Source: Pseudomonadales bacterium | GTDB taxonomy: Bacteria > Pseudomonadota > Gammaproteobacteria > Pseudomonadales > Azotimanducaceae | Reading direction: 5' to 3' | Assembly (NCBI GenBank): GCA_041395945.1 | Contig: JAWKZN010000002.1 | Coordinates: 744,001-808,000 of the forward strand | DNA length: 64,000 bases | In this document: positions 19,346 to 28,619 of the stretch, piece by piece | How the letters are laid out: every line of letters starts with the position of its first letter | Numbering within the stretch: position 1 is the first letter of the stretch | The notes under the pieces: model-generated | The model's input: the letters and a program-made list of their open reading frames with translations, nothing else | Databases searched by the model: none | What the model was told of the DNA's origin: nothing | Translations under genes and position numbers: made by a program

Positions 19346-21511
19346 TTACAGATCGACCTTGTACTGATCGTAGACCCGATCGACCATGGGGAAGGTTTTA
19401 CCTTCTTTGCGGGCCTTCAGCGTTTCTTCGCGGCGGGCATCGTCGATCCACAGGAGATGGAACTCGGCGGATCCGCTGGCCAGCTTCACATTGAAGTCAT
19501 CCGGCCAGCGCACCCAGCGCCAGTAAGCCGTGCGGAAGAAGGGGACGACAAAACCCGGGACGAAGGAAGCGTCTTCGTAGAGCAGTTCTTCCATTCTGAA
19601 CGCCAGCCGCTTCATTTCATCCACATCACCGCTGGCCCGGTAGGCTTCTATCAGCCGGTCGAGTTCGCGGTTGGCAATAGACTGGAGATTATTGGTCTGA
19701 GGTTTCAGCCTGCGGGCGGGATTGGGGCTGCCATCGGGCAGCCAGGGCTGATCGTAAGCATTCACCGAATGATAAGTCTCCCAGTAGCGGGGATACATTT
19801 CCGCACTGACCGCGAAGGCGCTGAAATGAATGTCGTGCTGCTTTTCCTGGACCTTCTTCCAGGAAGCGGTGCTGTCCAGAACTTCGAGACGGAACTCGAG
19901 ACCCGCCTGCAGCGCCTCTTCCCGCAGGATGGTGAGCGTGTCCTTCAGATTCTCGTAACCGGTCGACAGTGTGAAGCTCAGGCGTTCGCCCCTGTCGTTG
20001 ACCAGCACTCCATCGCTGCCGCGGGTGACAAAACCGGCCTTCGCGAAGGACTCGAGGGCCTTGTCCACATCAAACGGGCGCGCTGTCAGGGTCGGGTGAC
20101 TGAATTCACCGTAACCGTCTGCTGTGGTGCGCATGCGCGTGTAGTCTCCGCGGAAATACTGGGCGATCACCTTTTCCCAGTTTGTCGCGTAGTTGATGCC
20201 GACCCGGACGTCCTGATTGTCCAGCAGCGGCCGGCCCTGGTTGATCCACAGTCCGTAGGTGGGTCTGGGTATATCGTTGTAAAACACCGCACGTTCCACA
20301 TAGCCTTTGGCCACGAGCTCATCCGTGGGCGGCAGTTTCTCGTACCAGTACTCCGGCAGGGTGGCATTGAACAGGGTCTGCTCACCCTTGCGGAATGCCT
20401 CGAAGCTCTTCGCGGTGTCCCGTATTACGGTGAAGTGGATCCTGTCCACGTTGAAGCGATTGCGCCAGAACGGAAGATCTCTGGCCCACCAGTCCTTTTT
20501 CCGCGTCAGGGTAATCGAGCGACCTTTGTTCAGGCCGTCTTCGTTAATCACATAGGGGCTCGATGTGGGTACGAAACGCCATTGATAGCGCTGCACGAAG
20601 TCTTCACCAAATTCAGCAAAGAAATGCCTGGGCATCGGCTCGAGTTCAAGTATCACATAGGCCATGTTCGGCTTCGCCTCGGGCAAAGTCACACTGAAGG
20701 TATGTTCGTCGTAGCGTGTGATGTTCAGGAAATTGCGGTTGAAAAAATTGTTGTACCAGGGCGCCTGTATCCAGGGCTGCTGCCAGAAATAAAAACTGAA
20801 CATCATGTCGTCGCTGGTGATCGGCACATCATCGTTGAAGCGTGCCGCCGGATTGATGCGGACAAACACCTGGCGCGTCTTCCGGTCCGTGGCCCAGGCC
20901 TCGGCGATGCCGGGAAAGTAGCGGAAACTGCCATTGGCATCGATGCTGGTGTCGTTGGGGTGACGGCGGGCAAACTGCATGGTCACATCATCGAGGATCC
21001 AGGTCCTGAAGGATCCGTTGGCATCCGGTCCGATCAGACGCAGCGTCCGCGGAAAATCCGGTACGCTCAGGTGCAGAGTGCCGCCTTTCTGTGCCTGGGG
21101 GCTGCCGATCTCAGGCAGTCCCGAGCCATTTTCCCAGACCAGATCGGACGGGATATCGGCCGCAGTCTTGAACTGAAAGAATTTCTCGAACTCTCCGGCC
21201 GCCGCGCGGGCGTCCACATCCGCCTGGCTGATTTCACCCAGTTCCAGCGCCTCGAAAACTTCCGGAGGCAGCGACAGCTTGCTGTCGAAGTGCGCCTGCA
21301 TATGCGTGAGCATGGCGGCTTTTCGCGCTGCCAGGTCATCTGCCGCCGCAGCCTGATCCTCGGCAGACTCCGACCCACCACAGGCTGACAGCAGCAATCC
21401 GGTCCCGGCGACCAGCATCCAGACACACAGACTCCGCACAAGGCCACTTCCGTTTCCGGGTTGCTGTGGGGAAATCCGCCGTCCTGTCTTCTGCTGCTGT
21501 CCGCAAACCAT
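19346..21511 (-). CDS. Extracellular solute-binding lipoprotein, family 5 (YejA-like)
   Basis: The start is the ATG with GAGG 7 bp upstream, 10 bp after the permease gene; it gives 721 residues. A lipobox LLLSAC near residue 42 after an extended N terminus predicts an acylated periplasmic protein. The body is a family-5 binding protein with the YejA-like long form (GTLHLSVPDFPRTLR, WATDRKTRQVFVRINPAARF, GLWINQGRPLLDNQDVRVGINYATNW). YejA-type systems import peptides, including microcin C-like ones in enterobacteria. A 30-residue charged segment precedes the domain. Confidence 0.88.
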   Translation of the reverse strand: MVCGQQQKTGRRISPQQPGNGSGLVRSLCVWMLVAGTGLLLSACGGSESAEDQAAAADDLAARKAAMLTHMQAHFDSKLSLPPEVFEALELGEISQADVDARAAAGEFEKFFQFKTAADIPSDLVWENGSGLPEIGSPQAQKGGTLHLSVPDFPRTLRLIGPDANGSFRTWILDDVTMQFARRHPNDTSIDANGSFRYFPGIAEAWATDRKTRQVFVRINPAARFNDDVPITSDDMMFSFYFWQQPWIQAPWYNNFFNRNFLNITRYDEHTFSVTLPEAKPNMAYVILELEPMPRHFFAEFGEDFVQRYQWRFVPTSSPYVINEDGLNKGRSITLTRKKDWWARDLPFWRNRFNVDRIHFTVIRDTAKSFEAFRKGEQTLFNATLPEYWYEKLPPTDELVAKGYVERAVFYNDIPRPTYGLWINQGRPLLDNQDVRVGINYATNWEKVIAQYFRGDYTRMRTTADGYGEFSHPTLTARPFDVDKALESFAKAGFVTRGSDGVLVNDRGERLSFTLSTGYENLKDTLTILREEALQAGLEFRLEVLDSTASWKKVQEKQHDIHFSAFAVSAEMYPRYWETYHSVNAYDQPWLPDGSPNPARRLKPQTNNLQSIANRELDRLIEAYRASGDVDEMKRLAFRMEELLYEDASFVPGFVVPFFRTAYWRWVRWPDDFNVKLASGSAEFHLLWIDDARREETLKARKEGKTFPMVDRVYDQYKVDL

Positions 21512-21521
21512 AAAACTACCT

Positions 21522-22592
21522 CTATCGATAAAGCGTGAATTTCCGGGGATCAAAGGCTTCCCGCACAGCCTCCCCGATGAAGGTCACCACCGCCAGAATG
21601 AACACCAGCGCAACGAACGCTGAAGTCACGATCCAGGGCGCGGTGGTGAGATTGGCCGTGCCCTGCTTCAGAAGCTCGCCGATGCTGGGCGTCGGTGGTG
21701 GTAATCCCCATCCGAGAAAGTCCAGGGCAGTGATTGCGGTGATTGCACCCACCACTGTGAAGGGTACGAAGGTGACCATGGTGGCGATCGTGTTCGGCAG
21801 GATGTGCCGGAAGATGATCCGGAAAGTACCTGCGCCCAGAACCACGGCTGCAGCTGTGTAGTCGCGCGCCTTCTCCTTGTAGGTTTCGGTGCGCATGTAG
21901 TAGGTGAGGCCCGTCCAGCTGAACAGCACCATGATCACCAGCAGGATGGCAATCCGGGTACTGGTTGCATAGGTACTGGGGATGACCGAGAAGACGATGA
22001 TCACCATATAAAGGAAGGGAATGTTCGACCAGATCTCAATCAGGCGCTGAAAGATCAGGTCGAAGACGCCACCGAAGTAGCCCATCGCACAGCCGATACT
22101 CACCCCGATCAGATAAGTGAGTGCTGTGAAGGCCAGCGCGAAGAATATGGCGGTACGGAAGCCATAGACGAGCCGGGCAAACACGTCCCTGCCGGTGCTG
22201 TCCGTGCCCAGATAGTGGCCGCGCACGGCATCCGGTGGTTGTGCCCGCAATACGCCGTCGACCGCATCATTACCATAGGGACCCCAGGGGATAAGGGGCA
22301 TGACCACATAGCTGGCGGTTCCTTCGAAGTGTTCGGCAAGCTTCCGGTAATCCACCGGTGTCACAGCCTCTGTGCCGGTGAGCCCGTAGACCGCACCGAG
22401 TTCCACTCCTGAGTAGGTGGGAAACGACCACGCACCCTCATAACTGACAAACAGTGCCCGTTCGCTCACCAGCAGTTCCCCACCCAGCGAGACCAGGGTC
22501 AGCACCCCGAGCAGAATCGCGGAGTAGTAGCCGCGCCGGATGTCCCGGAATCGTTTGAGCTTGCGCAGGGTTAGGGGGTTGAATCGAATCAT
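21522..22592 (-). CDS. Peptide ABC transporter permease (YejE-like)
   Basis: The 356-residue permease has an N-terminal helix followed by a long periplasmic loop (residues about 45-120, with HYLGTDSTGRDVFARLVYG), five more helices and the EAA loop around KARDYTAAAVVLGAGTFRIIFRHILPN. The long loop is typical of YejE rather than OppC. It ends in FDPRKFTLYR. It lies 7 bp downstream of the YejB-like gene. Confidence 0.88.
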   Translation of the reverse strand: MIRFNPLTLRKLKRFRDIRRGYYSAILLGVLTLVSLGGELLVSERALFVSYEGAWSFPTYSGVELGAVYGLTGTEAVTPVDYRKLAEHFEGTASYVVMPLIPWGPYGNDAVDGVLRAQPPDAVRGHYLGTDSTGRDVFARLVYGFRTAIFFALAFTALTYLIGVSIGCAMGYFGGVFDLIFQRLIEIWSNIPFLYMVIIVFSVIPSTYATSTRIAILLVIMVLFSWTGLTYYMRTETYKEKARDYTAAAVVLGAGTFRIIFRHILPNTIATMVTFVPFTVVGAITAITALDFLGWGLPPPTPSIGELLKQGTANLTTAPWIVTSAFVALVFILAVVTFIGEAVREAFDPRKFTLYR

Positions 22593-22599
22593 CTTCGCG

Positions 22600-23619
22600 T
22601 CAGTGAAAACGGACCCTGGGGTCGACGAAGGCCACCAGAATGTCCGACAGGATGTTACCGATGAGCAGCAGCAGGCTGGCCAGGAAGACGATGCCCATCA
22701 CCACCGGGTAGTCCCGGTCAAAAATACTGGTAAGTCCGAGCAGCCCGAATCCGTCGATATCGAATATGGTCTCGATGAGAAAGGAACCGCCCACCAGCAG
22801 GGTGATGTTCTGGCCGAATGTCGTGGCGATCGGAATGAGTGAGTTGCGCAGCGCATGGCGGCTGACCGCCCGCCTGAACGGCACCCCTTTAGCGACCGCG
22901 GTGCGCACATAGTCTGCGGCCAGATTGTCCATCAGATTGTTTTTCATCAGCATGGTGGTGACCGCGAAGCTGCCTACCAGATAGCAGATCAGCGGCAGGG
23001 TGGCGTGATGCAGCACATCCAGCACCTTGTCTGTCGGAGAGAGCAGATCGAAGTCATAACTGGTGAATCCACCCATGGGGAACCAGTCGTTCTCCACGGA
23101 GAAGAACAGCAGCAGCAGCGCACCCAGCACATACCCGGGCACGGCGTAGCCGGCAAATACCAGCACCGATGACAGATTATCCATGGTGCTGCGATGACCG
23201 ATGGCCTTCACCACGCCGAGGGGAATGCATACCAGGTAAGTGATCACCAGGCTGACCAGCCCGTAGAACAGGCTCACCGGAAATCGTTCCCGGATCACAT
23301 TCCACACCGGTTCGTTGTAGCGGTAGCTGGTGCCCAGGTCACCCTGCACGATTTTGCCCAGCCACAACAGGTAACTTTCATACCAGGGCTTGTCGAGTCC
23401 GTAGTATTCCTTGAGCTGCTGCAGTTGCGCCTCGGAAAGTGCCATCCCCTGTCCGGCACCCCGCTGCAGTCCGCTGGACAGGGTGACCTGCTGAATTTCC
23501 ATGAGCGCCCGCTCCATCGGCCCACCCGGCACGAAGCGGGTGACCATAAATACCAGCATGGTGATACCCAGGAGTGTGGGGATCACCAGCAGGGTGCGGC
23601 GGATGAAATAGTCGCGCAT
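22600..23619 (-). CDS. Peptide ABC transporter permease (YejB-like)
   Basis: The 339-residue permease begins with the classical DppB/YejB pattern MRDYFIRRTLLVIPTLLGITML, has six helices and the EAA loop (NLAADYVRTAVAKGVPFRRAVSRHALRNSL) and ends DPRVRF. The first loop (residues 40-90) is longer than in OppB, as in YejB. It is the promoter-proximal gene of the five-gene transporter operon. Confidence 0.9.
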   Translation of the reverse strand: MRDYFIRRTLLVIPTLLGITMLVFMVTRFVPGGPMERALMEIQQVTLSSGLQRGAGQGMALSEAQLQQLKEYYGLDKPWYESYLLWLGKIVQGDLGTSYRYNEPVWNVIRERFPVSLFYGLVSLVITYLVCIPLGVVKAIGHRSTMDNLSSVLVFAGYAVPGYVLGALLLLFFSVENDWFPMGGFTSYDFDLLSPTDKVLDVLHHATLPLICYLVGSFAVTTMLMKNNLMDNLAADYVRTAVAKGVPFRRAVSRHALRNSLIPIATTFGQNITLLVGGSFLIETIFDIDGFGLLGLTSIFDRDYPVVMGIVFLASLLLLIGNILSDILVAFVDPRVRFH

Positions 23620-23648
23620 CGGTTACCTGAGCAGTCTGTGATGAAATC

Positions 23649-24422
23649 TCAGCATTCAATGTCCGCGATCACCGGAGCATGGTCCGAGGCGGTCAGACCA
23701 TCCTGCTTCTTGCGGAATTCCCGATCGATTTCCGCACTGCGTACCCGGGCAGCGACTGCCGGGCTGCCGAGCAGCAGATCGATACGCAGCCCCTGTTTGC
23801 GGTGGAAGGCGCCGCCCCGGTAATCCCACCAGGAAAACGCCTGCTCGTCCGGCGCATGCACCCGATAGAGATCCACCAGACCGAGCCCCAGCAACCGGGA
23901 CAGGCGTTCCCGCTCCGCGGAGGTGTGGAAAAGATCGCCGTCTCCGGCGCTGCCTTTCCAGCTGTCCAGCGGTGTCGGGACGATATTGAAATCCCCGCAG
24001 ATCACTGAAGTTTCGGTTGCCCCCGTGCGCCAATACTCGGCGAGCGCATCGAACCAGGCGAGCTTCAGGGGATAGTCGTCGTGTTCCAGGGACTTCCCGT
24101 TCGGGCAGTACACAGTGGTGAAATCCAGTCGATCATCCACCCGGACACCGATGAGGCGTGCACCAGCTTCTTCCTGACCCGGCAACCCCACCTGAATCGC
24201 CTCGAGCGGCAACCGGCTCAGCACCGCCACCCCATTCCAGCTCTTCTGACCATGTGTGATCGCCTGATAGCCGAGAGCTTCGAAGAAATCGTGGGGGAAG
24301 GCATCATCGGTAAGTTTGAGTTCCTGGAGGCCGACCACATCGGGCTGACGCCGCTCGAGCCACAGGCGCATGAACTCGAGGCGTGCCTTCAGGCCGTTGA
24401 TATTCCAGGTGGCGATCTTCAT
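23649..24422 (-). CDS. xthA: Exodeoxyribonuclease III family nuclease (copy 2)
   Basis: The 257-residue protein has IATWNINGLKAR, catalytic LQELKL, the active-site GDFNIVPT and terminal ASDHAPVIADI. It resembles E. coli XthA more closely (DSWKGSAG and HKQGLRIDLLL-type block) than copy 1 at 8373-9143. Predicted role: AP endonuclease and 3'-5' exonuclease in base-excision repair. Confidence 0.9.
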   Translation of the reverse strand: MKIATWNINGLKARLEFMRLWLERRQPDVVGLQELKLTDDAFPHDFFEALGYQAITHGQKSWNGVAVLSRLPLEAIQVGLPGQEEAGARLIGVRVDDRLDFTTVYCPNGKSLEHDDYPLKLAWFDALAEYWRTGATETSVICGDFNIVPTPLDSWKGSAGDGDLFHTSAERERLSRLLGLGLVDLYRVHAPDEQAFSWWDYRGGAFHRKQGLRIDLLLGSPAVAARVRSAEIDREFRKKQDGLTASDHAPVIADIEC

Positions 24423-24431
24423 GGAGGCGGA

Positions 24432-25307
24432 TTATAACCTGCGCAGATCGGCTGCCTTACCCGTAGTGCCTTTTGTAACGCCGGAGACTTTCGAGTTTCT
24501 GGCCGAGGTGCGGGGGAACTGCCGCGACAGTTCCGGTCCGGCGGCCGTGCGGCCACCATCCACGATGAGCTTCTCGCCGGTCACGAATGCCGCATCTTCA
24601 CTGGCCAGAAACAGCGCGGCACCGGCGATGTGCTCACCCCGGCCATACTCCGGCCAGGGCTGTGCCGTGGCAAATGCCGCCCGTGTGCCCTCGGGATTGC
24701 CCTGCTCGGCAAGGGGAGTGGCGATGTAGCCGGGACAGATGGTATTGACCCGGATCCGATCCGGTGCGAGTTCAACTGCTGCTGACATGGTGAGATTGAT
24801 CACCGCCGCCTTGGCCGCCGAGTACACCAGAGGACCCGCATCCCCCGACAGTCCCGCAATGGATGCCGTGTTGATGATCGAACCACCACGGCCCTGGGCC
24901 TTCATGATCCGTGCCCCGTGCTTGATCCCGAGAAACACCCCCTTCGCCAGCACATCGAAGGTATAATCCCAGTCGGCGGTGGTGGTTTCGGTCAGGGGCC
25001 CGATGGCGCCGCCAACACCGGCATTGTTGAACAGGATGTCCAGAGCGCCGAACTGCGCGAGGGCTGTCTGCAATACGGCGATCACGTCCGCCTCCACCGC
25101 GACATCGGTCAGCACAAACTGCACAGACGGGCCATATCCGAGTTCTTCCATGCGGCTGAGCGCAACCGCCCCGGTATCCGGGTTCAGATCGGCGATCACG
25201 ACCCGCGCGCCCTCTTCGAGAAAGCGCTGAACCGTGGCCAGACCCATACCGCTTGCACCACCCGTGATCACTGCCACCTTATCCTGCAATCTGTCTCCGG
25301 CTGACAT
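24432..25307 (-). CDS. Short-chain dehydrogenase/reductase
   Basis: The 291-residue SDR has the TGGASGMGLA cofactor motif, DLNPD after beta-2 (favouring NAD), NNAGVGG, and the catalytic Ser-Tyr-Lys set in NTASIAG and YSAAKAA. CPGYIATPL follows. The C-terminal ~30 residues beyond the usual VDGG end are basic and unusual (FPRTSARNSKVSGVTKG). Substrate unknown. An AGGAGG box supports the ATG. Confidence 0.88.
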   Translation of the reverse strand: MSAGDRLQDKVAVITGGASGMGLATVQRFLEEGARVVIADLNPDTGAVALSRMEELGYGPSVQFVLTDVAVEADVIAVLQTALAQFGALDILFNNAGVGGAIGPLTETTTADWDYTFDVLAKGVFLGIKHGARIMKAQGRGGSIINTASIAGLSGDAGPLVYSAAKAAVINLTMSAAVELAPDRIRVNTICPGYIATPLAEQGNPEGTRAAFATAQPWPEYGRGEHIAGAALFLASEDAAFVTGEKLIVDGGRTAAGPELSRQFPRTSARNSKVSGVTKGTTGKAADLRRL

Positions 25308-25380
25308 GAATCAATCCTCCTGCAAGATCTGGAGCGCGATGCTCAACGACCAATGGTAGATTGGTCACTGGCAAATCGGA

Positions 25381-26415
25381 ATGTCTGCGAGCAAACCTAT
25401 GAACGTGCTGGAGATTTCACGTTTGAAACCCGGAACCAGGCAGTGCACGCTCATCACCGCTGTGCTGCTCTCGTGCACACTCACCCCGCGGGCGATTGCG
25501 GAGTCGGACGAAGAAGAAGCGCGAATCGACAGACTGCACCGCGGCGCGACGAACATCGTGCAGGATATGATCAGCGCCGTCGATGGTTTCTTTGTGTCCG
25601 ACGACTATGCAACTTTCGAAGACAACCGCACCCGCGTTCGCCTGCGGCTGAACATCGACCATCTGGAAAATCATGGCTGGGATGTTGCGCCGAAGATCAA
25701 ACTGCACCTGGTGCTGCCTGGCCTCAGCGAGCGGCTGCGGCTGGTGGTCAACGAAGGCGACAGTGTCGAGGACGGCAACGGGTCACCCTCCGATGATGAT
25801 GAGAATGATGTTGCCCTGCGCTGGATCGGCAGGCAGAGCGGAACGACCAGCCTGGCCTTCGACCTGGGACTGCGGCTGAAGAGGGGCAGTCTGGATCCTT
25901 TCGCCAGAATCAATACCGGCATTCAATACGGGTTGACCGACAACTGGCAGGGACAGACGACCAATCGGATCTACTACTACTCGAAAACCGGGTTGCGCAA
26001 CGACCTGCGTCAGTACTTCAATCGTCCCATCAGCGACAACCTGCTGTTTCGTGCGCGCACACGCATCCAGTATTTCGAGGAAAATGACCACAACCCGAAC
26101 CTGGAGCAGAAGTTTTCGGTATTCCATACCCTCGCCAGCCAGTCTGCCCTGGCCTACGAGGTGCTCTGGCGGGAGGAGGCGGCCGAAGATTCACCCTTTG
26201 ACGATGATGAGATTCTGATCCCCGCCCGGAAGCAGTATCAGCAGGCGGCCATCCAGCTGCGTTACCGGCGCAGCTTTCTCAGGGACTGGTTTTTTGTGGA
26301 GTTCTGGCCAATGGTCGTCTGGGCCGAAGAACGGGACTGGGAAACTCTGCTCGCAGGCCGGATCCGGTTCGAGGTCAATCTGGGCCGGCATGGAGATCTC
26401 AGGCTGGATGAGTAA
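25381..26415 (+). CDS. Predicted exported beta-rich outer-membrane protein, unknown
   Basis: The 344-residue protein has a signal peptide (hydrophobic ITAVLLSCTL, cleavage near AIA), then an acidic segment, and then alternating hydrophobic strands such as RVRLRLNIDHL, KIKLHLVLPG, TSLAFDLGLRLK, FFVEFWPMVVWAEE and FEVNLG that suggest an outer-membrane beta-barrel. No family is recognised. An in-frame ATG six codons in is an alternative start. It is transcribed toward the CDP-archaeol-synthase-like gene. Confidence 0.65.
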   Translation: MSASKPMNVLEISRLKPGTRQCTLITAVLLSCTLTPRAIAESDEEEARIDRLHRGATNIVQDMISAVDGFFVSDDYATFEDNRTRVRLRLNIDHLENHGWDVAPKIKLHLVLPGLSERLRLVVNEGDSVEDGNGSPSDDDENDVALRWIGRQSGTTSLAFDLGLRLKRGSLDPFARINTGIQYGLTDNWQGQTTNRIYYYSKTGLRNDLRQYFNRPISDNLLFRARTRIQYFEENDHNPNLEQKFSVFHTLASQSALAYEVLWREEAAEDSPFDDDEILIPARKQYQQAAIQLRYRRSFLRDWFFVEFWPMVVWAEERDWETLLAGRIRFEVNLGRHGDLRLDE

Positions 26416-26501
26416 GGAGACCCTGATCAGGCAGCCACATCTCAGCGTGTCGCACCGGCGTTCTGGCAGGGTGCGATGGATCCCCGAGGCACCGGGCTGA
26501 A

Positions 26502-26987
26502 ATGCTGCTGACAGCCATCAGCGCGCTGCTTCTGCTGCTCGCCGCCAACGGCGCACCCGTGCTCGGGAAACGCCTGCTCGGAGAACACCTGAGTGCGCCC
26601 CTGGACGGTGGTCGGCGTTTCCTGGACGCTCGACCGCTGTTCGGCCGCAGCAAAACCTGGCGCGGCCTGACTTTGAGCCTCGGCGCGACCGCCCTTGTCG
26701 CCCCGCTGCTGGGCTATACCTGGACACTGGGAATGACTTTTGCAGCCTGCTCCATGGCAGGCGACCTGCTTACCAGTTTCATCAAACGACGCCTGAATAT
26801 TCCACCCAGTGGCAGATTCCTCGGGCTGGATCAGATTCCCGAAGCTGCATTGCCTCTGCTGGTGTTTCGAGCGCAACTCGGCCTTGATCTGCTGGATGTC
26901 GCGGCACTGACCGGGCTGTTCACAGTCGGCAGTCTGCTGCTGTCGAGAGTCATGTACAGACTCGGCATCCGGGACCGGCCTTACTAG
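26502..26987 (+). CDS. CDP-archaeol synthase-like (CarS/DUF46) membrane protein
   Basis: The 161-residue protein has about four transmembrane helices and the CarS-family motifs ANGAPVLGKRLLG, LDGGRRFLDARPLFGRSKTWRG, GDLLTSFIKRRLNI and GLDQIPEA. In archaea CarS transfers CMP from CTP to unsaturated archaetidic acid; bacterial homologues are widespread but not well characterised and could activate another membrane lipid. The stop overlaps the convergent phosphoesterase stop by 4 bp. Confidence 0.78.
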   Translation: MLLTAISALLLLLAANGAPVLGKRLLGEHLSAPLDGGRRFLDARPLFGRSKTWRGLTLSLGATALVAPLLGYTWTLGMTFAACSMAGDLLTSFIKRRLNIPPSGRFLGLDQIPEAALPLLVFRAQLGLDLLDVAALTGLFTVGSLLLSRVMYRLGIRDRPY

Positions 26988-27931
26988 GAATCCTCGGTGT
27001 GCAGTTCATGCACGGTGATTTCAGGTGGACAGTTCAGCCGCACACCCAGTATCGAAGCACCGGCGCCGGGTGAGGTATATCCCCGCATATTGCCGTAGGT
27101 CCAGGGGCCCCGGCCCAGTCGACGGGGAATCCGGGCATCGAGAATGACCGGATGTCCGCCCGGCAGACAGATCTGACCGCCATGCGTATGACCGCAGAGC
27201 AGCAGGTGCACGCCCGCATGCGCCGCCTGCCGGTAGACCTCGGGCGTATGGCTGAGCAGGATGGTGGGTGCGGCTTCCGGGATGCCTGCCAGCGATTTCT
27301 CGATATTCCCCACACCGTAGTAGTGGGCGTCGTCTATGCCGGCCAGATACACACGCCCATCCCCTTCACCGAAAGATGCGCTCTCGTTCATGAGTACGCG
27401 AATGCCCATCTCTTCCATAGCCGGCAGCATGGTGACGCTGTCGTGATTACCCAGCACCGCAAAAACATCACCCGACAGACTGGCTCTGAGTGCAGCCAGT
27501 CGCTGCACGGTCTGCCCGATCTCTCCAAAGGTGCGGAATCGGTAGTCGCCGGTCAGCACACAGAGGTCGTATTCGGCGCTGCGTACCCGGTCGATGAGGA
27601 CATGCACGATGTCTTCATTCATGTCCAGGTGCAGGTCCGACAGATGCAGCACCCTCAGTCCCTCCAGAGAGGGCGGCAATCCGGGCAGGGCCACCCGGTG
27701 TTCGACGACCCGCAGATCAAGCGTATTGCGGATCGCCCGCTGATGAAGGCCCGTCATGCGCAGGCTGAAGCGGATAAGGGAGGGAAAGGAATACCAGTTC
27801 TCGAGGTGGAACAGGCTCGACCCACCACTGAACACCCGGGCTTCATGATCTGCTTCGATGCCCAGACGCTGGCGGGCGTGAAGCGGGCCGAGTCGCTTTT
27901 CCAGGCGTTGCTGAATCTCACTGTCGCGCAT
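26984..27931 (-). CDS. Calcineurin-like metallophosphoesterase
   Basis: The 315-residue protein has the dinuclear-metal motifs in order: LHLSDLHLD, LTGDYRF, LGNHDS and GHTHGGQI. This pattern matches the YkuE/LpxG-like group, often acting on lipid-linked phosphates such as UDP-diacylglucosamine. An N-terminal segment (residues 1-60) precedes the domain and lacks a clear membrane helix. Convergent with the CarS-like gene. Confidence 0.87.
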   Translation of the reverse strand: MRDSEIQQRLEKRLGPLHARQRLGIEADHEARVFSGGSSLFHLENWYSFPSLIRFSLRMTGLHQRAIRNTLDLRVVEHRVALPGLPPSLEGLRVLHLSDLHLDMNEDIVHVLIDRVRSAEYDLCVLTGDYRFRTFGEIGQTVQRLAALRASLSGDVFAVLGNHDSVTMLPAMEEMGIRVLMNESASFGEGDGRVYLAGIDDAHYYGVGNIEKSLAGIPEAAPTILLSHTPEVYRQAAHAGVHLLLCGHTHGGQICLPGGHPVILDARIPRRLGRGPWTYGNMRGYTSPGAGASILGVRLNCPPEITVHELHTEDS

Positions 27932-28039
27932 GGTCAGTGTGGTTTCCGGTTGCTTTGTCCACGCCCGACCGAGTGTGCCTGCCCGCGACGGCTACTGTCA
28001 TCCACGCGTTCTCCGCAGCTGTCTGTCATCGACAGCAGA

Positions 28040-28501
28040 TCACTCATATTGCAGGCGCACCCGGATGTATGCCCGCCGTTGCAAGCGGCCGGTGAGCCTC
28101 GCACCGGTGTCAGCCAGCCACATCTGCCAGCCGTACTTGCGCCGTAGCGCCCCAAGTGCCCGGGCGATCCCTGCAGCATCCTCGATCAGCTCCGCCCGGG
28201 TATCGCACCAGTCACCCAGCAGACGCCCGCGCACATCGCAGACGGCCATCCGGGATCGTCCGCTGTGTCGGATCCGCTTCACCTTACCCGCATCTGACGC
28301 CGAAAAAACATAGAACTCGTCGCCATCCCGGGCACACCAGACAGGTGTGGCGACTTCCACACCCGATTTCCGGTAGGTGGCAAGACTCACGTAAGGCGCC
28401 CGCGCAAAAGCCTGCTCGAATCCCGGCTGACGATTTCCGCGCGCAGACCCGGTACCACCCCCGGGCTCAGGTGCATCACCGGGTTTTCCTGTCGCTGCCA
28501 T
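28040..28501 (-). CDS. PPOX-class flavin/F420-type oxidoreductase
   Basis: The ATG with AAGGAGG four bases upstream gives 153 residues; an earlier in-frame ATG lacks a ribosome binding site. The split-barrel core runs APYVSLATYRKSGVEVATPVWCARDGDEFYVFS, then GKVKRIRHSGRSRMAVCDVRG, as in small PPOX-class proteins often called F420-dependent. The cofactor (FMN, F420, haem) cannot be told from sequence. It is divergent from ppk2. Confidence 0.72.
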   Translation of the reverse strand: MAATGKPGDAPEPGGGTGSARGNRQPGFEQAFARAPYVSLATYRKSGVEVATPVWCARDGDEFYVFSASDAGKVKRIRHSGRSRMAVCDVRGRLLGDWCDTRAELIEDAAGIARALGALRRKYGWQMWLADTGARLTGRLQRRAYIRVRLQYE

Positions 28502-28619
28502 GACTCCTCCTTCCTCCAGTAACGCTCGCGCGATTTCTTCAGACACAGTATCTACCGTGGGACGATCGATTGCCTGAGGTATAAACTTACCCGTCTGCCC
28601 CAAGGAGTACCCATCAGGC

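Noticed and set aside
18332..21388. A 1018-codon open frame on the plus strand
   Set aside because: It is entirely antisense to the OppD/F-type ATPases and the binding lipoprotein, whose family motifs are unmistakable; its own sequence is His/Gly/Arg-rich with no domain.
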